From Mycobacterium adipatum (GTDB lineage: Bacteria > Actinomycetota > Actinomycetes > Mycobacteriales > Mycobacteriaceae): 64,000 bases of DNA. A program made the translations under genes and the position numbers. Positions 17,082 to 28,719 of this stretch are shown piece after piece. Every line of letters begins with the position of its first letter. The first letter of the stretch is position 1. The stretch covers positions 3,968,001-4,032,000 of the forward strand of contig NZ_CP015596.1 in assembly GCF_001644575.1 (NCBI RefSeq), given 5' to 3'. Under the pieces are notes generated by a model. The model saw only the letters and a program-made list of their open reading frames with translations. It was not told the origin of the DNA and searched no databases.

Positions 17082-17591
17082 GTGAGCGAGGCGGTTGGCG
17101 ACGTGATGATCCGTCGCGCCCGGACGTCCGACGTGCCGGCCATCAAGGCGCTCGTCGACATCTACGCGGGCAAGATCCTGCTGGAGAAGAACCTGGTCAC
17201 GCTGTATGAGGCGGTGCAGGAATTCTGGGTCGCCGAGCTGGACGGCGAGATCGTCGGCTGCGGTGCGCTGCACGTGCTGTGGGCCGATCTCGGCGAGGTG
17301 CGCACGGTGGCGGTCCATCCGAAGGTCCGTGGCCGCGGGGTCGGTCACCGCGTGGTGGCCCAGCTGCTGCAGGTGGCGCGCAACCTGCACCTGCAACGCA
17401 TCTTCGTGCTCACCTTCGAAACCGAGTTCTTCGGCGGGCACGGGTTCGTCGAGATCGACGGGACTCCGGTGAGCGCGGAGGTCTTCGCGGAGATGTGCCG
17501 CTCCTACGACACCGGTGTTGCCGAGTTCCTGGACTTGTCCTACGTCAAGCCCAATACCCTCGGCAACACCCGGATGATGCTCACCCTCTAG
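17082..17591 (+). CDS. argA: Amino-acid N-acetyltransferase (NAGS), GNAT fold
   Basis: A single-domain GNAT acetyltransferase, 169 residues from GTG 17082 (ATG 17106 possible). It matches mycobacterial ArgA (Rv2747), which makes N-acetylglutamate for arginine synthesis. Visible: VIRRARTSDVPAIK-type N-terminus, KILLEKNLVTLYEAVQEFWVAE, acetyl-CoA loop VRGRGVGHRVV, and the conserved C-terminal CRSYDTGVAEFLDLSYVKPNTLGNTRML. Unlike enterobacterial ArgA there is no amino-acid-kinase domain. The stop overlaps ftsK convergently by 4 bp. Confidence 0.93.
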   Translation: MSEAVGDVMIRRARTSDVPAIKALVDIYAGKILLEKNLVTLYEAVQEFWVAELDGEIVGCGALHVLWADLGEVRTVAVHPKVRGRGVGHRVVAQLLQVARNLHLQRIFVLTFETEFFGGHGFVEIDGTPVSAEVFAEMCRSYDTGVAEFLDLSYVKPNTLGNTRMMLTL

Positions 17592-20134
17592 AAACCCTCG
17601 TCCTCATCCTCATCGGCGCCGTTGGCGTCCGAGCCGCCGCGGATGAGTGCCAGGGTGCCCGCCAGCTCATCGGGCTTCACCAGCACCTCACGGGCCTTGG
17701 AGCCCTCCGAGGGCCCGACGATCTGGCGGGTCTCCATCAGGTCCATCAGCCGGCCGGCCTTGGCGAAGCCGACCCGCAGCTTGCGCTGCAGCATCGAGGT
17801 GGACCCGAATTGGGACGACACCACCAACTCCACGGCCTGCAGGAAGACGTCCATGTCGTCGCCGATATCGGGATCGACATCGGTGCGCTCACCGGCCGGC
17901 TTGGCCTTGGTGACCCCCTCGATGAACTCGGGCTCGGCCTGGGCCTTGGTGGCCTCCACCACCGCTTGGATCTCCTCGTCGGTGATGAACGCGCCCTGCA
18001 TGCGTTGCGGCTTGTTCGCCCCCATCGGCAGGAACAGGCCGTCGCCCATGCCGATGAGCTTCTCCGCGCCCGGCTGATCCAGGATGACGCGCGAGTCGGT
18101 CAGCGAGGAGGTCGCGAACGCCAGTCGCGAGGGCACGTTGGTCTTGATCAGACCGGTGACGACGTCCACCGAGGGCCGCTGGGTGGCCAGCACCAGGTGG
18201 ATGCCGGCGGCACGGGCCTTCTGCGTGATGCGCACGATGGCTTCTTCGACGTCACGCGGCGCGGTCATCATCAGATCGGCGAGCTCGTCGACGATCGCCA
18301 GGATGTAGGGGTAGGGCTTGTAGACCCGCTCGGAGCCCAGCGGCGTGGTGATCTCTCCGGAACGCACCTTCTCGTTGAACACGTCGATATGGCGTACCCG
18401 CGAGGCCTGCATGTCCTGGTAGCGCTGCTCCATCTCCTCGACCAGCCAGGCCAGTGCTGCGGCGGCCTTCTTGGGCTGGGTGATGATCGGGGTGATGAGG
18501 TGCGGAATGCCCTCATACGGGGTGAGCTCCACCATCTTGGGGTCGATCAGGATCATCCTGACCTCTTCCGGGGTGGCCCGCGCCAACAGCGACACCAGCA
18601 TTGAGTTGACGAAGCTGGACTTACCCGATCCGGTGGAACCGGCCACCAGCAGGTGCGGCATCTTGGCCAGGTTGGCCTTGACGTACTCACCCTCGATGTC
18701 CTTGCCCAGGCCGATCACCAACGGGTGGTGGTCGCCGCGTGTCGTCGGCGCGGTCAGCACATCGGCGAGGCGCACCATCTCGCGGTCGGTGTTGGGCACC
18801 TCGATGCCGACGGCCGACTTGCCGGGGATGGGCGCCAGCATGCGCACGCTCTCGGTGGCCACCGCGTAGGCGATGTTGCGGTGCAGCGCCGTGATTTTCT
18901 CGACCTTCACGCCGGGCCCCAGTTCGACCTCGTAGCGCGTCACGGTCGGACCGCGGGTGCACCCGGTGACCGCGGCATCGACCTTGAACTGCTCCAGCAC
19001 CGAGGTGATGGCGGCTTCCATCTGGTCGTTGGCCGCGGTACGCAGCTTGGGTGGGTCGCCGGCGATGAGCAGGTCCAGCGACGGGAGCACATAGGGACCC
19101 TCGACGACCCGGTCCATCACCAGGGTGTCGTCGGTCTTCTTCGGCTTCTTCGGCTCCGCCTTGGGCTTACGGGCCTTGGCGGCAACGGGTTCGGGGATGG
19201 TCGGCGCGTCCGCCGGGTCGGGCAGCGGGTAGTTGTCCATCGGCGACCCGGCCGGCAGTTCGGGGGTCGGCCACTGCTGGGCGTCGGCCCCCCCGAATTC
19301 CTCGTCGCGGTCGTAGTACGCGTCGGAGAAGTCCTCGGTGACCGCGTCATCGTCGTATTCGGCGTGCTCGTCGGCGTACTCGTCATCGTCGTAGTCGTCA
19401 TATCCGCGGGTGCTGAACATCGCGCGCAGCGTCTCGGGCAGTTCGCGGATGGTCGTCCCGGTCAGCAGCAGCACACCGAAGAGCACTCCGATGACGAGTA
19501 GCGGGGTGGCGATCCACACCGTCAGACCGTCCGAGAGCGGCCCGCCGAGCACAAAACCGACGAAGCCGGCGGCATCGCGGCGGGCGACCGGATCGGCCGG
19601 GGCGCCGGACCAGATGTGCCACAGCCCGAGCACCGGCAGGGCGATCATCGCCGATCCCAGGATCAACCGCGGCCGGGCGTCGAGATCGGGTTCGGTGCGC
19701 ATCAACACCACGGCGATGACACCGAGGATGATCGGCACCAGCACGACGGCGCCGCCGATGACGGCACGCACCACGGTGTCGATCCATCCGCCGACCGGCC
19801 GGGCGGCGTCGAACCACGAACTGGCGGCGACCACGACGGCGATGCCCAGCAGCGCCAGCGCGATCCCGTCGCGCCGATGGCCGGGTTCCAGGTCGCGGGC
19901 GCGCCCCACCGATCGGGCGGTGGAACCGGCACCCTTGGCCACCATCAGCCAGCCGGCGCGGGTACCCCGGCCCATGGCGGCGCCCGCGGCGGCGAAGCGG
20001 GAGGGGTTACGACGTGGCGCCGGCTTGCGGCGCGGCGCCGCCGGGCGCGCCGGTTTCGATCCGGTCCGCGAGCTGGGATTGGCCTTTGACCTGCTCGAAC
20101 GGGCTCCGGACCGGGCGGCGGTCTTGTTAGCCAT
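17588..20134 (-). CDS. ftsK: DNA translocase FtsK
   Basis: An 848-residue septal DNA pump that clears chromosome dimers and directs XerCD at dif. In order: basic Ser/Arg/Ala-rich N-terminus, four transmembrane helices (about residues 60-230), an acidic linker rich in D/E/Y (about 250-300), the motor with Walker A VAGSTGSGKSSFVNS near residue 495 and Walker B ..IVDELADLMM.., and the C-terminal gamma winged helix ELVVSSQFGSTSMLQRKLRVGFAKAGRLMDLME. ATG 20134 (MANKTAARSG) is the start; the frame upstream is non-coding. It is divergent from the SulP gene. Confidence 0.96.
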   Translation of the reverse strand: MANKTAARSGARSSRSKANPSSRTGSKPARPAAPRRKPAPRRNPSRFAAAGAAMGRGTRAGWLMVAKGAGSTARSVGRARDLEPGHRRDGIALALLGIAVVVAASSWFDAARPVGGWIDTVVRAVIGGAVVLVPIILGVIAVVLMRTEPDLDARPRLILGSAMIALPVLGLWHIWSGAPADPVARRDAAGFVGFVLGGPLSDGLTVWIATPLLVIGVLFGVLLLTGTTIRELPETLRAMFSTRGYDDYDDDEYADEHAEYDDDAVTEDFSDAYYDRDEEFGGADAQQWPTPELPAGSPMDNYPLPDPADAPTIPEPVAAKARKPKAEPKKPKKTDDTLVMDRVVEGPYVLPSLDLLIAGDPPKLRTAANDQMEAAITSVLEQFKVDAAVTGCTRGPTVTRYEVELGPGVKVEKITALHRNIAYAVATESVRMLAPIPGKSAVGIEVPNTDREMVRLADVLTAPTTRGDHHPLVIGLGKDIEGEYVKANLAKMPHLLVAGSTGSGKSSFVNSMLVSLLARATPEEVRMILIDPKMVELTPYEGIPHLITPIITQPKKAAAALAWLVEEMEQRYQDMQASRVRHIDVFNEKVRSGEITTPLGSERVYKPYPYILAIVDELADLMMTAPRDVEEAIVRITQKARAAGIHLVLATQRPSVDVVTGLIKTNVPSRLAFATSSLTDSRVILDQPGAEKLIGMGDGLFLPMGANKPQRMQGAFITDEEIQAVVEATKAQAEPEFIEGVTKAKPAGERTDVDPDIGDDMDVFLQAVELVVSSQFGSTSMLQRKLRVGFAKAGRLMDLMETRQIVGPSEGSKAREVLVKPDELAGTLALIRGGSDANGADEDEDEGF

Positions 20135-20179
20135 GGGTGTCAGCCTAGTCGCTTGAGCCCCATTTTCACCATCTGCCAC

Positions 20180-20207
20180 ACCTGTCACAAACAGGTATCG
20201 AAATACC
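20180..20207. repeat. Overlapping inverted repeats upstream of ftsK
   Basis: ACCTGT-CACAA-ACAGGT (20180-20196) is a perfect 6-bp inverted repeat. It overlaps GGTAT-CGAA-ATACC (20194-20207), a 5-bp repeat with a tetraloop. Only one of the two hairpins could form at a time. They lie in the 208-bp region between divergent ftsK and the SulP gene, 46 bp upstream of the ftsK ATG. They could be an operator or a leader structure; no known motif is recognised. Confidence 0.4.
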
Positions 20208-20342
20208 GAGCAGCGCGCCACCGCATAGAACAACTGATTCCGTCGCCGCTCAAATGCGTCTTCACCAGGGTAAACCCAAAAGTGGGCAGCGTCACGCGGC
20301 CAGGAAACGACGGATTCCGTTGCGGTCGCTACTCTCGAGGCG

Positions 20343-22556
20343 GTGAGCCTGCCGACATCGAGCCGCAATGTTAACCCGTTGTTACACAACATAATTCAGA
20401 ACAACATCGTCCGCTATGACCTGCCCGCTTCGCTGGTCGTCTTCCTCGTCGCGCTGCCGTTGTCCATCGGCATCGCCGTCGCATCCGGGGCACCGGTGGT
20501 GGCCGGTCTCATCGCCGCCATCGTCGGCGGCATCGTGTGCGCCGTGGTCGGCGGTTCGCCGCTGCAGGTCAGCGGTCCGGCCGCCGGTTTGACCGTCGTC
20601 GTCGCCGAACTCGTCGCGCAGTTCGGGTGGAAGGCGACGTGCGCCATCACCGCCGCGGCGGGCGTTCTGCAGATTCTGCTGGGACTGAGCCGGGTCGCGC
20701 GGGCCGCGCTCGCCATCGCACCCATCGTCGTGCACGCGATGCTGGCCGGTATCGGCATCACCATCGCCCTGCAACAGGTGCACGTCCTACTCGGCGGCGG
20801 CCCGCGCAGCAACGCCTGGCAGAACCTGGCGTCGCTGCCCGCCCAACTGGCCGCCCCGCAGTGGGCCACGGTGCTCGTCGGAGGCCTCGTCATCGCGATC
20901 ATGCTGAGCTGGCGGTTCGCTCCGCCCGCCATCCGCGCGGTACCCGGTCCGCTGGTCGCGATCACCATCGCGACCGCGGTGAGCTACCTGCCGGGCCTGG
21001 GCACCGAGCGCATCACGATCGACGAATCCGTCGTCGAGGCCATCGGGCTGCCCGAGATGCCGCAGGGCAGCTGGACGTCGATCGCCCTCGCCGTGCTCAC
21101 CGTCGCCCTGATCGCCAGCGTGGAAAGCCTGCTCTCGGCAACCGCCGTGGACAAGATGCATACCGGCCCCCGTACCGACTTCAACCGCGAGCTCGTCGGG
21201 CAAGGTACCGCAAACGCGTCCTCGGGATTACTGGGTGGTCTGCCCGTCACCGGGGTCATCGTGCGCAGTACGGCCAATGTCGGCGCGGGTGCCAAGTCTC
21301 GTGCCTCGGCCGCGTTGCACGGGGTGTGGCTGCTGGTCTTTTCGGTGCTGCTGGTCGACATCGTCGAGATGATCCCGATGGCCGCACTGGCCGGACTGTT
21401 GATCGTGATCGGTGTCCAGCTGGTGAAGCTCGCCCATATCGATCTGGCGCGGCGCACCGGGGAGCTGGTCATCTACGGCGTCACGCTGGGCTGCGTCGTG
21501 TTTCTCAACCTCCTCGAGGGTGTGCTCATCGGACTCGTGCTGGCGATCGCCTTCGCGGCCTGGCGCATCGTGCGGGTGTCCATCCTCGCCGAGGACCTGA
21601 CCAGCCGGCTCGGCACGGGCGGCCCGCCGCGCTGGCATGTGGCGATCACCGGATCGTGCAGCTTCCTGGCACTGCCACGGCTGAATGCGGCACTGTCGGA
21701 TATCCCGCACGACGCCGAGGTGTTCATCGATCTGAACGTCGACTACCTCGATCACGCCGCCTTGGACGCGTTGCAGGAGTGGATCACCCAGCATCGCGAC
21801 CGCGGTGCGGAGGTCACGGTCACCGAAACCGGAACCGCACGAATGGAGTTCGCCCATTCCCGACCACCGCGCCGAGACACCGAGGGCCGCCGGGTGATCG
21901 ACGCACTGCGACTGATCTGGCCGGCCCAGCTGGCGAGCGGGGTCAACAGGTATAGCAACGGGCTGGCCCCGCTGGTGCGCGCCGGAATGACCACGGGCAC
22001 CGCACACGACCCGCACACGATGCTGCTCACCTGCGCCGACGCCCGGATCCTGCCGAACCTGATCACCGACAGCGCGCCCGGGGAGCTGCTCAACGTGCGC
22101 AACGTCGGGAACCTGGTGGGCGCAGACTTGTCGGTCGAATCGGCGCTGAGCTACGCGCTGAACCGGCTCACCGTACGGAGCATCGGGATCTGCGGGCACT
22201 CGGGGTGCGATGCCATGCACGACCTGATGCACGACAGCGCCGACGGCTCGATGGGACGCTGGCTGGACCACGGGGCGGACTCACTGGCGGCGTTCCGGGC
22301 TTACCACCCGGTGGCCGCCGCCGCCGCGGACGCCGGGTTCACCGGTGCCGACCAGCTCAGCGTGGTCAACGTCGCCGTCCAGGTCGATGCCGTGCGACGA
22401 CACCCGCAGGTCGCCGCACGGCTCGCCGACGGCTCGGTGAACATCGTCGGGCTGTTCCTGGATCTGGCCACGGCACGGCTGTATCTGGTGGATTCTGACT
22501 CGATCACCGAGACCGACCAGCACGGTGCCCCGGTGACGCTCACCACACCCAAGTAA
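20343..22556 (+). CDS. SulP transporter fused to carbonic anhydrase
   Basis: A 737-residue fusion, like M. tuberculosis Rv3273. Residues ~20-410 form a SulP-type anion transporter (LPLSIGIAVASGAPVVAGLIAAIVGG, QVSGPAAGLTVVV, SVESLLSATAVDKMHTG), probably 10-12 helices. Residues ~430-500 look like a STAS domain (VAITGSCSFLALPRL...EVFIDLNVDYLDHAALDAL). Residues ~525-735 are a beta-carbonic anhydrase with C564-x-D566-x-R568 and the zinc ligands H619 and C622 (GICGHSGCDAM). The likely role is bicarbonate or sulfate uptake coupled to CO2 hydration. GTG 20343 is the start. It is divergent from ftsK. Confidence 0.9.
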   Translation: MSLPTSSRNVNPLLHNIIQNNIVRYDLPASLVVFLVALPLSIGIAVASGAPVVAGLIAAIVGGIVCAVVGGSPLQVSGPAAGLTVVVAELVAQFGWKATCAITAAAGVLQILLGLSRVARAALAIAPIVVHAMLAGIGITIALQQVHVLLGGGPRSNAWQNLASLPAQLAAPQWATVLVGGLVIAIMLSWRFAPPAIRAVPGPLVAITIATAVSYLPGLGTERITIDESVVEAIGLPEMPQGSWTSIALAVLTVALIASVESLLSATAVDKMHTGPRTDFNRELVGQGTANASSGLLGGLPVTGVIVRSTANVGAGAKSRASAALHGVWLLVFSVLLVDIVEMIPMAALAGLLIVIGVQLVKLAHIDLARRTGELVIYGVTLGCVVFLNLLEGVLIGLVLAIAFAAWRIVRVSILAEDLTSRLGTGGPPRWHVAITGSCSFLALPRLNAALSDIPHDAEVFIDLNVDYLDHAALDALQEWITQHRDRGAEVTVTETGTARMEFAHSRPPRRDTEGRRVIDALRLIWPAQLASGVNRYSNGLAPLVRAGMTTGTAHDPHTMLLTCADARILPNLITDSAPGELLNVRNVGNLVGADLSVESALSYALNRLTVRSIGICGHSGCDAMHDLMHDSADGSMGRWLDHGADSLAAFRAYHPVAAAAADAGFTGADQLSVVNVAVQVDAVRRHPQVAARLADGSVNIVGLFLDLATARLYLVDSDSITETDQHGAPVTLTTPK

Positions 22557-22594
22557 GGTGACTCGGCGAATACTGCCGGAGCCGAGGAGCACCC

Positions 22595-22909
22595 ATGCCT
22601 GTCGTCGTCGTCGCCACCATGACCGCTAAACCCGAATCCGTGGACATCGTCCGCGCGGCCTGCACGGAGGCCATCGCCGAGGTCCACGACGAGCCGGGTT
22701 GCGAGCTGTACTCGTTGCATGAGGCCAATGGCACCTTCGTGTTCGTGGAGCAGTGGGCCGACGCCGACGCACTCACAACACACAGCACCGCACCCGCCGT
22801 CGGCAAGCTGTTCGGCACCGTCGGCGAACACCTCGACGGTGCACCCGATATCAAGATGCTGACCCCGATCGTGGCCGGCGACCCCGCCAAGGGCCGGCTG
22901 CGCGGCTAG
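22595..22909 (+). CDS. Antibiotic biosynthesis monooxygenase-fold protein
   Basis: A 104-residue ABM-domain protein (dimeric alpha-beta barrel): [69 protein letters not shown] is the standard family pattern with the conserved E..W and H-S. It corresponds to Rv2749 by position. Proteins of this family oxidise quinone-like or haem-like compounds or act as mutarotases; the substrate here is unknown. The next SDR gene begins 8 bp after its stop, so they are probably cotranscribed. Confidence 0.85.
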   Translation: MPVVVVATMTAKPESVDIVRAACTEAIAEVHDEPGCELYSLHEANGTFVFVEQWADADALTTHSTAPAVGKLFGTVGEHLDGAPDIKMLTPIVAGDPAKGRLRG

Positions 22910-22917
22910 GCGTCGAG

Positions 22918-23736
22918 ATGGGATCGCTCACCGGCAAGGTCGCGTTCATCACCGGGGCGGCGCGCGGGCAGGGGCGCGCGCATGCCGTGAAGCTGGCATC
23001 CGAGGGCGCCGACATCATCGCCGTCGATCTGTGCGACCAGATCGCCTCGGTGCCCTACCCGCTGGCGAGCCCCGATGACCTGGCCGCGACGGTCAAACTG
23101 GTCGAGGAGACGGGAGCACGCATCGTCGCCACCGAAGCCGATGTCCGTGATCGCGATGCGCTCAAAGGCGCGCTGCGGGCAGGCACCGAGGCACTCGGCG
23201 ACCGGCTGGACATCGTGATCGCCAATGCCGGGATTGCACCGATGGCCGGTGAGGACGCCTGGCAGGACGTCATCGACGTGAACCTCACCGGGGTCTACAA
23301 CACCGTGGATGTGGCGTACAAACCGATGGTCAAGTTCGGCAACGGTGGTTCCATCGTGCTGACCAGCTCGGTGGCCGGACTGGTCGGCCTGGGCTCCCCC
23401 ATCGCGGGGTCGGTCGGCTACGCGGCCGCCAAACACGGCATCGTCGGCCTCATGCGCGTCTACGCAAATGTGTTGGCGCAATTCAACATCCGGGTGAACT
23501 CGATCCACCCGGCCGGGGTGGACACCCCGATGATCGACAACGATTTCACCCGCAGCTGGCTGGAAGGGATGGCCCAGCAATCCCACCGCGGGCCGGACAT
23601 GTCCAATGCCCTGCCGGTACAGACACTGACCGTCGACGATATCGCCAATGCGGTGCTGTTTCTGGTCTCCGATGCCGGACGGTACGTCACCGGGGTCACG
23701 CTGCCGCTGGACGCCGGATACGTGAACAAACGCTAG
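22918..23736 (+). CDS. Mycofactocin-coupled SDR oxidoreductase
   Basis: A 272-residue SDR starting at ATG 22918. The dinucleotide motif is the distinctive [13 protein letters not shown], typical of mycofactocin-associated SDRs with tightly held NAD(H). Other motifs are ANAGIAP, catalytic Ser in [17 protein letters not shown] (YxxxK) and [14 protein letters not shown] at the C-terminus. The insertion after beta-2 ([25 protein letters not shown]) is also typical. It probably oxidises an alcohol with mycofactocin as electron acceptor; substrate unknown. Corresponds to Rv2750. The stop shares one base with the next GTG. Confidence 0.9.
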   Translation: MGSLTGKVAFITGAARGQGRAHAVKLASEGADIIAVDLCDQIASVPYPLASPDDLAATVKLVEETGARIVATEADVRDRDALKGALRAGTEALGDRLDIVIANAGIAPMAGEDAWQDVIDVNLTGVYNTVDVAYKPMVKFGNGGSIVLTSSVAGLVGLGSPIAGSVGYAAAKHGIVGLMRVYANVLAQFNIRVNSIHPAGVDTPMIDNDFTRSWLEGMAQQSHRGPDMSNALPVQTLTVDDIANAVLFLVSDAGRYVTGVTLPLDAGYVNKR

Positions 23737-24607
23737 TGGCCTCGAACCCGGCCGCACAGACGGCGTTCGGGCCGATGGTGCTCGCCGCCGTCGAGCACCA
23801 CGAACCGCCCGGGCGGCGCTTGGTCGACGACGATCTGGCCGAGTCGTTCTTGCCGAGCGGTCCGCGCGCCTTGGCGCGGCTGACCCGGTGGGCACCGCTG
23901 CGCGCGGCCGTGATCGCCGCATCCGAGCGCGCCGGGCCCGGCCTGTGGGCCAGCATCGCCTGCCGCAAGCGGTTCATCGACGAGCGGATCTCCGATCCGG
24001 CCAGCGAGATCGACGCGGTGGTGATCCTCGGCTCAGGACTGGACACCCGGCCCTACCGGATCGCCAGGCACAGCGATCTGCCCGTGTTCGAGCTCGACCA
24101 GCCGGTGAACATCGAACGCAAGGCCGCCGCGGTGGCACGTGCGCTGGGCGCCATCCCCGCCTCGGTGCATCTCGCGAGCATCGATTTCGAGCGCGACGAT
24201 GTGATGTCGGTGTTGGACGCCAACGGGTTTCGCGATACCGGACGGACGCTGTTCATCTGGGAGGGCGTCACCCAGTACCTCACCCCGGGCGCCGTACACG
24301 CGATGTTCGAGCAGCTGCGCGCCGTCACGCCGGGTAGCCGGCTCATCTTCACCTACGTGCGACAGGACTTCATCGACGGCACCGATCTGCAGGGCGCCGA
24401 GGCCGTGTACCGAAGGTTCCGTCGGCGCAGTCAGATCTGGAAGTCCGGCATGGAACCCGAACGCGTCGAGGAGATCCTGCGTGGGTACGGCTGGACCGTG
24501 GTCGAACAGGCCGGACCGAGCTACTACCGCGATCTCTACATCCGGCCGACCGGCCGCACGATCGCCGCCTCGCCCATCGAATGGACAGCCCTGGCGGTGC
24601 GCTCGGC

Positions 24608-24611
<4 letters not shown>
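23736..24611 (+). CDS. SAM-dependent methyltransferase, TIGR00027/PPM type
   Basis: A 291-residue class I methyltransferase of the leucine-carboxyl-methyltransferase-like group that is expanded in mycobacteria. Motifs: AVVILGSGLDTRPYRIA (SAM-binding glycine loop), VFELDQPVNIERKAAAV (acidic loop), FIWEGVTQYLTPGAVHAMF and the C-terminal GYGWTVVEQAGPSYY. The start is GTG 23736, overlapping the SDR stop by one base. It corresponds to Rv2751. The methyl acceptor is unknown. Its last 4 bp overlap rnj convergently. Confidence 0.87.
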
Positions 24612-27189
<2,578 letters not shown>

Positions 27190-27260
27190 TTACCCGGTGG
27201 TAGCGGTGGTTTATGCATCGCCGCCGCTGCGCCACCGACGACGCGGCGTTAGAGTGCCGC

Positions 27261-27830
27261 ATGAGTCTGCCGCGCCGTCTGCTCGATGTCATCGACCTCG
27301 ACGTTCTCCCGTTGACCGAGGCCGGCGTGGCCGCCGGTAACAAGGTGTTCGGCGCGGCGATCCTGCGAAAATCCGACCTGTCGGTGGTGATCGCCGGGAC
27401 CAATGCCGAGACCGTCAATCCGTTGTGGCATGGCGAGGTGCACACCCTCACACAGTTCTACGAGCTTCCCGAGCATCCGCCGACCGCGGATCTGCTGTTC
27501 CTGTCCACCCATGAGCCGTGCACCATGTGCATGTCGGCGATCACCTGGGCCGGGTTCGACAATTTCTACTACTTCTTCAGCCACGAGGATTCCCGGGACA
27601 GCTTCGCCATCCCGCACGATCTGCGCATCCTGCGCGAGGTGTTCGGGCTGGAGCCCGGTGGCTACCGCCGCAGCAATGCGTTCTGGACGGCGTACTCGAT
27701 TCCCGCCCTGGTCGATGCCGAGGACGATCCGCAATTGCGCGCCCAGCAGGCACGGATCACCGAGCGGTATGCGACGCTGTCGCAGCGGTACCAGGACAGC
27801 AAGGGCGACAACGACATTCCGTTGAGCTGA
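27261..27830 (+). CDS. Cytidine-deaminase-fold nucleoside deaminase
   Basis: A 189-residue zinc deaminase starting at ATG 27261 (MSLPRRLLDVIDLDVLPL). The zinc site is HGEVHTL (His ligand and proton-shuttle Glu; H-G-E where most relatives have H-A-E) and STHEPCTMCMSAITWAGF (PCxxC). The aromatic run NFYYFFSHEDSRDSF and the C-terminal region do not identify the substrate: cytosine, guanine, dCMP or a modified base are possible. It is divergent from dapA and occupies the place of thyX in related genomes. It ends near an imperfect inverted repeat that separates it from the convergent SDR. Confidence 0.8.
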   Translation: MSLPRRLLDVIDLDVLPLTEAGVAAGNKVFGAAILRKSDLSVVIAGTNAETVNPLWHGEVHTLTQFYELPEHPPTADLLFLSTHEPCTMCMSAITWAGFDNFYYFFSHEDSRDSFAIPHDLRILREVFGLEPGGYRRSNAFWTAYSIPALVDAEDDPQLRAQQARITERYATLSQRYQDSKGDNDIPLS

Positions 27831-27857
27831 GCCCCCGGGTCGGTCTCGCCGAGATAC

Positions 27858-27899
27858 GCACAATGGTTGTTCAGGATGCCGGCAACGCGACCATTGCGC
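27858..27899. terminator. Imperfect inverted repeat between convergent genes
   Basis: Arms GCACAATGGT (27858-27867) and ACCATTGCGC (27890-27899) pair with one mismatch across a 22-nt loop. They sit between the stop codons of the convergent deaminase and SDR genes. A role as bidirectional terminator is plausible from position, although the loop is long and no U-run follows. Confidence 0.35.
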
Positions 27900-27914
27900 G
27901 TGATTCGGCGCCGG

Positions 27915-28637
27915 CTACGCCGTCCGCAGGTACTCCGAGCCCCCCACGTAGACGATCCCGGGGTGGTACTGCGACTGGGCGGCCCCGGCGATGGCCGCGG
28001 CGAACTCGTCGGTCGACGGCAGCGGAGCGCTGCGCCGAGGCTCCAGCGCCGGGCCCTGCAGCCGGGTCAACACGTTGGTGCCGTCGATCATGTCACCGGA
28101 GACCACCGTGAAGTGGATTCCGCGGCGGTGGAATTCATGGCGCATGCCGTACATCGCGGTCTCGCCGGCCCGCATGCTCGCCGCGATCGGGGCGTACCCC
28201 ATCGGCACGGCCTTGTGCGGGTAGAAGTGCGCCTGATGGCTGGTGACGAACACCACGCGGGCACCCGCGGGCATCAATGGCAAGGCCAACGTGACGAGGC
28301 GGCGCTGGGCGTCACGGTTGAGCAGCATCGCGTACCCGGGGTCGGCGTCACGTTCCAGTCCCCCGGACGCATTGAGCACCAAGGTGTCCAGTCGGCCGAA
28401 GCGCTGACGGATGCCGGCGAGCATCGCCTCGGCGGCGGACTCGTCGGAGATGTCGGCGGCCACCGCCGACGCATGTCCACCGGCGTCGCGGATGGCGTCG
28501 GCCACGGCGTGCGCCCGGCCGGCCTTCTCCCGGTAGTTGACGATCACGTGGGTACCCGGATGGGCGAGCTGGTGGGCGACCTCCGCACCGATTCCGCGGG
28601 ACGCGCTGGTCACCAGGGCGATGTGTGGTTCGTGCAT
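27915..28637 (-). CDS. Divergent SDR-family protein
   Basis: A 240-residue SDR-fold protein starting at ATG 28637. The glycine motif is TSASRGIG, with Ser in place of the usual second-position Gly, and NASGG replaces NNAG. The active-site stretch is TSHQAHFYPHKAVPMGYAPIAASMRAGETAMYG: Tyr is present, but where close relatives have Tyr...SKKAGE the lysine position reads M/R. It may therefore be weakly active or use a shifted lysine. Upstream (28638-28719) is an unusually AT-rich stretch likely to hold its promoter. Function unknown. Confidence 0.8.
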   Translation of the reverse strand: MHEPHIALVTSASRGIGAEVAHQLAHPGTHVIVNYREKAGRAHAVADAIRDAGGHASAVAADISDESAAEAMLAGIRQRFGRLDTLVLNASGGLERDADPGYAMLLNRDAQRRLVTLALPLMPAGARVVFVTSHQAHFYPHKAVPMGYAPIAASMRAGETAMYGMRHEFHRRGIHFTVVSGDMIDGTNVLTRLQGPALEPRRSAPLPSTDEFAAAIAGAAQSQYHPGIVYVGGSEYLRTA

Positions 28638-28719
28638 GTTGGGTCCTTTCACCAGGCCGTCACGACACGTACCCGGCTCACGGTACACCCAATTTAAGAA
28701 AAATAAGAGATCTTTAAGG

